This document shows positions 1 through 6,808 of a stretch of DNA of 8,199 bases, piece after piece. The position numbers and the translations under genes are program-made. The first letter of the stretch is position 1. The number at the start of each line of letters is the position of its first letter. This DNA is from RGIG8368 sp045540275 (GTDB lineage Bacteria > Verrucomicrobiota > Kiritimatiellia > RFP12 > UBA1067), in contig JAZQGX010000207.1 in NCBI GenBank assembly GCA_045540275.1, positions 1 through 8,199 on the forward strand. The letters run 5' to 3'. The notes under the pieces were generated by a model that did no database searches, had not been told where the DNA came from, and saw only the letters and a program-made list of their open reading frames with translations.

Positions 1-723
1 AAAGACAAAATGCACGTTCTGCATCTCGTTCGGATGTTCCAAGAGCCATTTCTTTATGTCAGTTTCCCATTTCTCCTGCTCGACAATCGCCCAGACCTCG
101 CGCCCAGTTGCGATAAGGCGCAGATAGTTCCACCCCATGCCTGGTTCGCTGCCGCGATATGGCGAACAGGTATAGACGCAGACAAGAACCTTTCGCCATG
201 ACGGTAGATACAACCGGTTGATTACAGACTGTTTCTTAGTCCATGCGTATTCTGCCGCACGTTTCTTTGCGCCATCAGAAAGCCGATTTCGCAGTGATGT
301 GTCCTGAAGGCTGCGTAATGCCTCTGCAAAACTCCTGATCACATCCTTTGGTTTCCCGACAGGAATCTTGATACCACAAGTCTCATCCACCACATCGGAG
401 AATCCGCAATGGTCGAGACAGACGACAGGCTTTCCGGCAGCAAGCGCCTCAAGCAAAACCGTTGATGTAAGATCGTGAAGACTTGTAATGACAAAGACAT
501 CTGCTTTAGACACAATATTCTGAGCCTTGTCCTTGGGAAGCCAACCATGCCAGATTATGCGGTCTGCAACACCAAGGCGCTTAGCTAGGCTTTTCCATCT
601 TGCAGTCTCGCGTCCTTCGCCAAGCACATCAAGAACATCTGTTTCTGGCAATGTCGCTAGAGTGTACAGAATGGTTTCCAGCGCCTTTCTGCGTTCATGC
701 ACTCCGCTCCAAACGATTCTCAT
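1..723 (-). CDS. GT-B glycosyltransferase with halves in permuted order (partial, runs off the window)
   Basis: This is probably a polysaccharide glycosyltransferase acting at the cytoplasmic face of the inner membrane. The 241 residues visible are uninterrupted and have no stop before the window edge. Residues 1-172 are a complete C-terminal GT-B donor-binding domain. It opens with the strand IVWSGVHERRKAL (3-15) and continues with VLGEG (33-37), IIWHGWLP (56-63), ADVFVITSLHDLTSTVLLEAL (74-94) with D84 and E92 at EX7E-like spacing, and PVVCLDHCG (99-107). After a linker of about five residues, 178-241 read as the N-terminal half of the same kind of enzyme: KVLVCVYTCSPYRGSEPGMG (178-197), then EVWAIVEQEKW (209-219). 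As I remember this GT4-like family, the CSPYRGSEPG segment comes first and the WSG-RKAL segment second, so the order here is reversed. The ATG at 723 overlaps the stop of the kinase-like gene (ATGA) and follows AAGGAG by nine bases. An alternative is an N-truncated copy fused to a full second copy. Confidence 0.85.
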   Translation of the reverse strand, partial: MRIVWSGVHERRKALETILYTLATLPETDVLDVLGEGRETARWKSLAKRLGVADRIIWHGWLPKDKAQNIVSKADVFVITSLHDLTSTVLLEALAAGKPVVCLDHCGFSDVVDETCGIKIPVGKPKDVIRSFAEALRSLQDTSLRNRLSDGAKKRAAEYAWTKKQSVINRLYLPSWRKVLVCVYTCSPYRGSEPGMGWNYLRLIATGREVWAIVEQEKWETDIKKWLLEHPNEMQNVHFVF

Positions 724-2036
724 GGTACACATCTCCTTGCCATGTGTTCAAGAATGGCAGTCAGCGCAGTATCGGCACTTTCTTCGATAGATTTCGTCGT
801 ATCAATCCAAACAGCACGGCGGTTGCCATCACAGAACTTCTTGAGAGCAGTGACTTGTCGCTTCACTTCCTCAAGATTTGTCTCCGGCTTACGGGCGTAT
901 ATTTTTCCAGGATCACCGCCAAGACAAAGAATCAAATCTGGCCGTGGTAGAAAGAACAGAAATGCCTTGATTATCCAACGTGGCAACTTAATTCTAAACC
1001 GTCGCGAATCAATCAACATGTCGTAGGCGTAGCGGTCAAAAATCCAATAGGTAATTGGCGTCTTGGAAAGCCTGATTCGCACTTTAAACCAGTAACCAAG
1101 AATGTAGTCGCACATGAGGTATGAAAGGCGCGCAAGCGATCCGGCAAATCCAGATGGTCTTGATGCGTGTGGGGTCGCACATACATGACCTTCTTCATGT
1201 TTAACACCACGCAACCGACCAAGCGGCGGAAACAAATCTGGTTTAAGATGGTGTATGACAAGTTTGCCATGTGTCATATTCTTGAGAACTGGGCTAATGG
1301 CGTCGAGGAGGGTCGTTTTCCCTGAACCGTCCGTGCCCATGACGGCAATCATCCTCCCTTCCGGACACAAAAGATGTTTCAGTCTCGACATCATCATACC
1401 GCCCCAGTTCTTGTAAAAGAACAGCGGATGTTGCACGGCCAAAGAGAGTAACCACGATAAACGAAATATTTTTGCGGAATGGTATTCGCCTGAAAGGGCT
1501 TTACGGACGAATTGCTTAACTGCATCGGAATGAAGAAAGTCGTCCTTACCAAGTTGCATTGCAGCATTTGCGCCGTCGAAGTACTTGGCGGATCGTGAAT
1601 TATTCGTGATGAGTTCCTTTACAAAACCAAGATAATGCCCCCGCGCACGGTCAAGTGTCCAGATCCCTTTATCTGTTTTGATCCGCTTTTCCAAAAGGCC
1701 GTCGTCCGCCAATGGCAAAACGCCCTGGCAGAACACACCCTCAAAAAGATCAATGCAACATCCCCACCATCGTGTTTCGTGGCATCCAAGAAAAAGCATT
1801 TGCCGGAAATGCGGATATGAAAACATGGCCATGAGCCTCCCGCCGCACGTCTTTGCCGAAATCACAAGGCAGTGTGCGGCGGTATCCAAACCGCCTTGAG
1901 ATACCAGCATGTCGATATCGCTACCGTTCAATGAATCTGGCAATGTCTCGGCATTGCGCAGAACGGCATGTCGTATGGCTGTAGTGTTCAGTGACGCGAA
2001 CAGGTGACGCAAAAAAGCAGATTCGTCAGTTTTCAT
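720..2036 (-). CDS. Nucleotidyltransferase-like / thymidylate-kinase-like P-loop fusion protein
   Basis: This 438-residue soluble protein has two parts. Residues 20-45 resemble a nucleotidyltransferase-fold active-site segment, ending in GSDIDMLV (38-45), where D40 and D42 would be the metal-binding pair. Residues 228-436 form a P-loop kinase domain: MIAVMGTDGSGKTTLL (229-244) is a Walker A in the DGSGKTT style of thymidylate kinases, FDRYAYD (333-339) matches their DRY motif, PDLILCL (366-372) is the following strand, and ARKPE (381-385) lies where a lid arginine is expected. About 90 residues separate the P-loop from DRY, more than in ordinary Tmk, so housekeeping dTMP kinase is unlikely. 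The substrate cannot be read from sequence; phosphorylation or nucleotidylation of a sugar or lipid intermediate is a guess from context. The ATG overlaps the acyltransferase stop (ATGA) behind GGAGG at 2042-2046. The stop overlaps the next start. Confidence 0.85.
   Translation of the reverse strand: MKTDESAFLRHLFASLNTTAIRHAVLRNAETLPDSLNGSDIDMLVSQGGLDTAAHCLVISAKTCGGRLMAMFSYPHFRQMLFLGCHETRWWGCCIDLFEGVFCQGVLPLADDGLLEKRIKTDKGIWTLDRARGHYLGFVKELITNNSRSAKYFDGANAAMQLGKDDFLHSDAVKQFVRKALSGEYHSAKIFRLSWLLSLAVQHPLFFYKNWGGMMMSRLKHLLCPEGRMIAVMGTDGSGKTTLLDAISPVLKNMTHGKLVIHHLKPDLFPPLGRLRGVKHEEGHVCATPHASRPSGFAGSLARLSYLMCDYILGYWFKVRIRLSKTPITYWIFDRYAYDMLIDSRRFRIKLPRWIIKAFLFFLPRPDLILCLGGDPGKIYARKPETNLEEVKRQVTALKKFCDGNRRAVWIDTTKSIEESADTALTAILEHMARRCVP
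733..738 (-). promoter_or_regulatory. Ribosome binding site deciding the start at 723
   Basis: The minus strand reads AAGGAG here, nine bases before the ATG at 723. A second in-frame ATG at 732-730 directly abuts this motif and so is too close to use it. The reading frame closes just upstream at a TGA (750-748). The site therefore fixes the start of the permuted glycosyltransferase and shows that no N-terminal GT half is hidden upstream in the same frame. Confidence 0.75.
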
Positions 2037-3019
2037 GTGCTCCTCCCCGCCATGAATTTAATGACTAATGAACTGACGTAATGCAAAGAAATCGCAAGCA
2101 CGAATGTTCCCACGAGAAACAGCACGGCATAACTTGCTATGTTGTCAGAAACAGGCTTTGTCCATAGGAGCATTGCGGCATGAACGAGATAAACCTCATA
2201 GCTGATGGAACTGATAAATGCCGTAGTAGGTACTTTCTGGATTGCAACCGGGAGAGCAAACACTAGCGAAGTGATGAGAAGTGCGATTGGTATTGTCGAG
2301 TAGTAGCATAGGGGAGTGCCAACGATAATGATATCCCTACAAACGAGCCACCAGAATGCAAGGAAAAGAATGGCGCCAGACATAGTTTTGATTGAAATCA
2401 TCATTGGGCTTGTGCTTTGTCCTTGGATAAAAGACAAGAGACGGTTTGCGTTGAGAAATGCGATTGCGCCGCACAGCATCATGACCAGAATGTACCCGTA
2501 GCGGATTCCTTGGAGTGATAGGGTGGTCTGGACGAGTATCGCAGAAATGGCGAGAATGGTCGCCAAGGCAAGAGGGTGTGCTTTCAACAACTTGACACGC
2601 GACAATACAATCACGGCAACATAGAATACTGATATGGCAGTAATGAACCAATACGGCGTCATACCAGGAATTCGGGCAAACCAGTTAAGCAGAACGAGAT
2701 TCAGGAACACATCTTTTAAGGCAAGGCTGTGCCCGCTCGCCTTGAACCAGACCATATAAGGAATCGCGAACAGCCAAAGCGGAATGGCAAGACGGAACAG
2801 CCGTCTTTTCAGGAAATCCCATCCATAAGGCGGATGATTCCTGTTTTCCCATGCCAATCCAAGAAGCCAGCCGGACATCACAAAAAAGATCATGTTGCCA
2901 ATACATCCCAACGGAATATCCAATCTGTGGAATCCAATGCTTCTGATGAAGTGGCACACGAGAATCATTCCCAGGGCAACTGCACGAAGAGCATCGAACT
3001 CGAAATATCGCTTAGTCAT
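2033..3019 (-). CDS. Acyltransferase-3 family membrane O-acyltransferase
   Basis: This 328-residue polytopic inner-membrane protein very probably transfers an acyl group, commonly acetyl, to a hydroxyl of the polysaccharide or its lipid-linked precursor. Family landmarks are in order: FDALRAVALGMILVCHF (8-24), with R12 and the likely catalytic H23; FFVMSGWLLG (45-54); the basic-then-hydrophobic FLKRRLFRLAIPLW (69-82); PYWFITAISVFYV (122-134); and SISYEVYLVH (271-280) before the last membrane spans. About ten hydrophobic segments can be counted. There is no C-terminal SGNH-type extension, so it is the short, stand-alone form seen in O-antigen and exopolysaccharide loci. The ATG overlaps the preceding stop as ATGA and follows GAGGAG at 3026-3031 by six bases. 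The position between two glycosyltransferase genes points to modification of the same glycan. The acyl donor and acceptor sugar are not predictable. Confidence 0.93.
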   Translation of the reverse strand: MTKRYFEFDALRAVALGMILVCHFIRSIGFHRLDIPLGCIGNMIFFVMSGWLLGLAWENRNHPPYGWDFLKRRLFRLAIPLWLFAIPYMVWFKASGHSLALKDVFLNLVLLNWFARIPGMTPYWFITAISVFYVAVIVLSRVKLLKAHPLALATILAISAILVQTTLSLQGIRYGYILVMMLCGAIAFLNANRLLSFIQGQSTSPMMISIKTMSGAILFLAFWWLVCRDIIIVGTPLCYYSTIPIALLITSLVFALPVAIQKVPTTAFISSISYEVYLVHAAMLLWTKPVSDNIASYAVLFLVGTFVLAISLHYVSSLVIKFMAGRST

Positions 3020-4098
3020 TGACAGCTCCTCTTCTCCAATGACGCTTCTGTAGAATAGGAGTCTCCAATAACAAACGATTTGAGTGTCTTCTCATATTTG
3101 AGATGTTGAGCCAGATATTTCATGATATGTCTTTTGTGATCGGCAAGTCTCTCAAAAGACAAGAACCTGTTTATATCCACATCGTCAATATCTTCATATA
3201 GCTCTCCCATGTTGTATCGTTCAATGAAGTCCAGTGCCACGCATCGCCTTCCGAGTATTGGGCGCAGCCTAAACAATGCATCAAACACTATGCCACTGCT
3301 TTGAGCTGAGTATGCTTCGGCGTAATTCAATACAACAGCCTTGGCGGAATATATTGCGTCGTCAAAGTCCCGCCCACTCAAGTATCCGAGTCGAAGCATC
3401 ACATTTCCGTATTGATTATGAATTGCAGTCAAACAATCTACATCATTTTGCGAAGATGGCCTTCCTGCAACTAGAATCTTCAATCCTTTGGGGGCCAACG
3501 AACCAACCGCCTCTACAACCCCCTTCTTCTCTGTAATCGTACCACAGAAGACAAAATCAAATGAGGGCACCTCGTTCTTATCGTATGCCTCGCCTATCGC
3601 TATGTAATCAGGTACGACACAATAGGGAAGACCGAAGACCTCACCAGTCTCATCGCTTGGACAAATCACACCCCGTATCCGACATTTTGCCAGCTTCCAG
3701 AGCGTACGCTTTACAACATTTGATAGACACTCTGTCTTGCTGTATTGAATCATGAATATCCTTACATTACGGCGGCTGAGCATCACAATGCACAAAAGGA
3801 CTGCGAACTGTGAACTTGCCTGAAAAATGACCGTGTCGCCATCATGTAAATTCGACATCAGAACTAGAAAGTTTCTGACGTTGTGCCACTTACGCAGAAT
3901 GGCGTTTTGCCCCTTGAGCACATCAAAGGGAAGTTCAATATACCTAGACGCTGGAAATACGCCTTTGTAGACCGGGCCACCAGCCACCTTGAAATCGACC
4001 TTACGGAATATGCGATTGTAGTTTTCAGCGACCGCAAGATAATGGCCTTGAGAACATCCACCAACATTCCAGCTGTTTATGTCAGCAAGGACAATCAT
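3016..4098 (-). CDS. Divergent GT-B-like glycosyltransferase
   Basis: This 360-residue soluble protein is probably a GT-B glycosyltransferase. The N-terminal half starts MIVLADINSWNVGGCSQGHY (1-20), with a glycine-containing loop where GT4 enzymes have GG. The middle contains VICPSDETGEVFGL (144-157) and VVPDYI (161-166), resembling the linker before the C-terminal domain. The second half begins DFVFCGTITEKKGVVEAVGS (181-200), like the GRL-x-x-KG segment of GT4 proteins, followed by KILVAGRP (207-214) and a short LRLGYLSGRDF stretch (235-245). The usual EX7E motif is not present; the equivalent region is EAYSAQSSGIVFDAL (261-275), where SSGI and D273 sit at the donor loop. Assignment is therefore by overall pattern. 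It has no signal peptide or membrane span. The ATG overlaps the polymerase stop (ATGA) behind GGAGGG at 4104-4109. The donor and acceptor are unknown. Confidence 0.8.
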   Translation of the reverse strand: MIVLADINSWNVGGCSQGHYLAVAENYNRIFRKVDFKVAGGPVYKGVFPASRYIELPFDVLKGQNAILRKWHNVRNFLVLMSNLHDGDTVIFQASSQFAVLLCIVMLSRRNVRIFMIQYSKTECLSNVVKRTLWKLAKCRIRGVICPSDETGEVFGLPYCVVPDYIAIGEAYDKNEVPSFDFVFCGTITEKKGVVEAVGSLAPKGLKILVAGRPSSQNDVDCLTAIHNQYGNVMLRLGYLSGRDFDDAIYSAKAVVLNYAEAYSAQSSGIVFDALFRLRPILGRRCVALDFIERYNMGELYEDIDDVDINRFLSFERLADHKRHIMKYLAQHLKYEKTLKSFVIGDSYSTEASLEKRSCQ

Positions 4099-5525
4099 CG
4101 TATCCCTCCACGATACTCGTCCAGTAAGGGATAATATCTAATCGCATCCTTTTCTGTGAGACGCCCAACACAAACCCCCATTAAGCCAAACAGATATATA
4201 GTAAACTGAGGTGAAATCGGATATTGTCCCGTCTGTCCTCCGATGATTATATGTCCAATACAACAAGCAAGGATTGGAGCATACGGAGTCGCAATATGAC
4301 GTCTTAAAGATTCTCTGACTTTTCGCATCGATGGAATTATCAAATACAACAAATATATTCCGAGGCCACCGTAGAGGCCGTAAAGTCTCAGCATCTCAAG
4401 GAGCATATTGTGGGCGGCGAGCTCCATCGTGACCTCTCGCGCGCGCCCCAAATTGTCGGTAAATGAGTAGTCGCCAAAGGTCTGCTCTACATCAACCCAT
4501 ATCGGGTCTCGTTCAAACTGCTTTTTGACAGCGTCCCACGAGGCGTACCATACTGGTGCTCGGTCAGTCATTGTCTTGCGGAAAAGCTTATATCTCAAAG
4601 ACTCCAAGTCCCTTACCTTTATGTCGTTGTATGCAATCGAACTACCTCGCCCTCGTTCGTTTACATACCAACTATCAATAGTGTGAAACATCCATATCGT
4701 AAGTAATGGTAAAACAACTACGGGAGCAAGAAGCCAAAGCATTTTCGGCGCAAACTTTGCAAACACCAAAACTATTACCGATAACATAACATTTCCCAAT
4801 ATAGTAAATGTCGTCGGCATTTCACCCATTCCCAAGAACCCCAACAGCAAGACCAGAAGGGCAATAGACCCCATAACACCCCATGATCGAGCACCAACAT
4901 GTGGTGAAATAAAAGCATTCCAAAATGCTAGCGCTACGAGAAACGGTAACGACCAAAACAAAAAACGCGTGAATGGTATTTTCATAAAAAACAAGAAATG
5001 GGTAACTATGTTTATAAGGCACAACATTACAAATCCCCGCATCACTATTGGGGGGATACGTCTTACAGCAACAAGACCCCAGAAAAACGCGGATATCCCA
5101 AAATAGTAGCCTAGCCCCTCAAATGTTCCACCAGCGCCTATGCCACCACCGAACACACGGTAGCGCATAACTGTATACCAAATAAAAAAAGGCAACGACA
5201 GCAGATAGAGAATAAATGGCATCAGCATTTTCCGCCTAGCGATTGCCTCAACGTGTAATAGCGAATAGATAAAACACGCAAGAAGCGCCAAATACCTCTG
5301 CTGCGAGCCATGTATCATGTGAATCATCAACGGCAGTAGAAGCGCAGGCTTTGCCGCAAATACCATCCACATTACATAGGGTCCGAGAATAAGTCCAGCA
5401 AGAACAGGCTCTGCCATATATACAGGAAGGCAAAAAACTGCAATCACAACATGACGATACATAATCGCCCGCTCGACAGACGACAAATCCTGTTCGTATT
5501 CACTCATTTGAAATCTCGGCATCAT
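4095..5525 (-). CDS. O-antigen polymerase/ligase-like (Wzy/WaaL type) membrane protein
   Basis: This polytopic inner-membrane protein of 476 residues has about ten to twelve hydrophobic segments and one large hydrophilic loop at roughly 283-372. That is the topology of Wzy polymerases and O-antigen ligases, which transfer lipid-linked glycan in the periplasm. The loop holds DRAPVWYASWDAV (321-333) and ends AAHNMLLEMLRLYGLYGGLG (370-389). This matches the R-x-x-W and HN-x-x-L-x-x-x-x-x-x-G-x-x-G pattern of the O-antigen ligase domain, with H372 and N373 as the key pair. Polymerase versus ligase cannot be decided from sequence; its place among glycosyltransferases favours polymerase. A TTG at 5528 extends the frame by one codon, but the ATG at 5525 sharing a base with the upstream stop (TGATG) is preferred. 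ATG 5522 and ATG 5507 are alternatives. The stop overlaps the next start. Confidence 0.88.
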   Translation of the reverse strand: MMPRFQMSEYEQDLSSVERAIMYRHVVIAVFCLPVYMAEPVLAGLILGPYVMWMVFAAKPALLLPLMIHMIHGSQQRYLALLACFIYSLLHVEAIARRKMLMPFILYLLSLPFFIWYTVMRYRVFGGGIGAGGTFEGLGYYFGISAFFWGLVAVRRIPPIVMRGFVMLCLINIVTHFLFFMKIPFTRFLFWSLPFLVALAFWNAFISPHVGARSWGVMGSIALLVLLLGFLGMGEMPTTFTILGNVMLSVIVLVFAKFAPKMLWLLAPVVVLPLLTIWMFHTIDSWYVNERGRGSSIAYNDIKVRDLESLRYKLFRKTMTDRAPVWYASWDAVKKQFERDPIWVDVEQTFGDYSFTDNLGRAREVTMELAAHNMLLEMLRLYGLYGGLGIYLLYLIIPSMRKVRESLRRHIATPYAPILACCIGHIIIGGQTGQYPISPQFTIYLFGLMGVCVGRLTEKDAIRYYPLLDEYRGGIR

Positions 5526-6805
5526 CAAACCCCATCCTTTATGCGCCCATATGCTTCAAGCAATTGCCTAATAACACCTTCAGGGTTGTACCTTAACTCT
5601 GCCGCCGCGTATGCGTTGCTGGCAAACACTTTGGCAATTTTTGGTGCCATAAATAGACTGGATATTGCCGCCGCTAGCATCGCAGGGTCTCCAGACGGAG
5701 CCAAAATCCCTTCGTTTCCGTTTTCAATTACTGACGATACACCGCCAACATCAGTAGCCACTACGGGCACACCAAGCATCATAGCCTCTCCAATTGAGTT
5801 TGGTGAATTTTCGCACATTGACGGCAAGCAAAACACCTCTGCCTTCCGTAGTTCGTCCGCAACCTGCTCCGCCGTAAGACTTGGCATCAAAACAACATTT
5901 TCCTCGAGGTGATTATCCTTAATTATATGCCAAAGATATCGCTGGTATTCGTTGCGCCGAAGCCAACTTGAGACCGTTATTTGCGGCTTTACTCTGGCAG
6001 CATTCGCAACACGCAGCTGAACATCTGGAAACTTGCGCTTAAGCGCGGCAACGGCTCGCAAGAGCCAATGTCCACCTTTGAGCGGATATGACATAGCACC
6101 ACCGCAGAAAATCGAATGCTTCCGGATATCTTTACCATCACGAATTCCACAGTAGAACTCTGGTCGGAGAATTTCGCCAACATGAAAGTATTTTGCCTGT
6201 GGAGCAAGATATTCTGCCCAAGCTTTATCCCATTCGGTCCGGCCCAAAATGTACTCTGCCTTAGATAAAGCGCCCTTTTCACGCTCACTCATGCGGACGC
6301 GCCAACTCTCGGCTCCGCGTGTCACAGTATATCTCGTAAGCAAAACATTTAGGTAGTTCCGATACCTGCTTATTTCCAGTTCGTTGATACCACCGGTATA
6401 ATGTGGGTAGTAACCCTGCAAAATTCCTTGGAGGGAGACCACACTTTTAGTTCCAGCGTATGCTTCATGCGGAATTATTCCAAATAAACCCTCCGATCCG
6501 TGGAAGTGTATCAAGTCCGGCTTGAGTTCTCTTACCAGCTCAACGACATTCCGCGCAAACCTGCATGACGGACGATGAACAAGCCTACCATCGTATGCAC
6601 TTCCAAGCGCATAGTAGGAGACGCCATTTATAGTCTCTTGCAGACCTTCAGGCCCTGCTGAACAGATATGCAATTCGATTTGGGGCGCATACTTCCGGAT
6701 TGCATCAACAAGCGATGGCAACCATCCCCCTTGATTGATTTTTGTAAGGCCAATCCGTTCTGCAAATCCCGGAAGAACTATATTTGTAAACCAAAGGACT
6801 TTCAT
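5525..6805 (-). CDS. Family 4-type (GT-B) glycosyltransferase
   Basis: This 426-residue soluble enzyme is predicted to add a sugar from a nucleotide-sugar donor to the growing lipid-linked glycan. Residues 1-10 form the first Rossmann strand, followed by a GGWLPSL loop (26-32). DLIHFHGSEG (97-106) and SVVSLQGILQGYY (121-133) are typical N-domain segments. YILGRTEWDKA (185-195) is the linker motif before the C-domain. In the C-domain, PLKGGHWLLRAV (241-252) replaces the usual KG-x-x-x-L strand. The retaining-enzyme EX7E motif is intact in CENSPNSIGEAMMLGVPVVA (331-350), with E332 and E340, followed by GGVSSVIENGNEGIL (354-368). The start follows the previous stop by three bases, with GGGAG at 6816-6820 ten bases upstream. 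The stop shares a base with the next ATG (TGATG). Sugar specificity cannot be read. Confidence 0.93.
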   Translation of the reverse strand: MKVLWFTNIVLPGFAERIGLTKINQGGWLPSLVDAIRKYAPQIELHICSAGPEGLQETINGVSYYALGSAYDGRLVHRPSCRFARNVVELVRELKPDLIHFHGSEGLFGIIPHEAYAGTKSVVSLQGILQGYYPHYTGGINELEISRYRNYLNVLLTRYTVTRGAESWRVRMSEREKGALSKAEYILGRTEWDKAWAEYLAPQAKYFHVGEILRPEFYCGIRDGKDIRKHSIFCGGAMSYPLKGGHWLLRAVAALKRKFPDVQLRVANAARVKPQITVSSWLRRNEYQRYLWHIIKDNHLEENVVLMPSLTAEQVADELRKAEVFCLPSMCENSPNSIGEAMMLGVPVVATDVGGVSSVIENGNEGILAPSGDPAMLAAAISSLFMAPKIAKVFASNAYAAAELRYNPEGVIRQLLEAYGRIKDGV

Positions 6806-6808
6806 TAT

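Noticed and set aside
339..548. Separate 69-residue minus-strand gene
   Set aside because: It is out of frame with, and fully contained in, the 723-to-1 glycosyltransferase reading frame, which carries clear GT motifs.
600..1026. Overlapping plus-strand open frames over the kinase-like and permuted GT genes
   Set aside because: They are antisense shadows of genes with clear motifs, with no family resemblance of their own.
5526..5528. TTG start for the polymerase-like gene
   Set aside because: It adds one codon only. The ATG at 5525, sharing a base with the upstream stop, is the more likely initiator.
5451..5912. Plus-strand open frame of 153 codons
   Set aside because: It lies antisense across the junction of two well-supported minus-strand genes and shows no recognisable domain or ribosome binding site.
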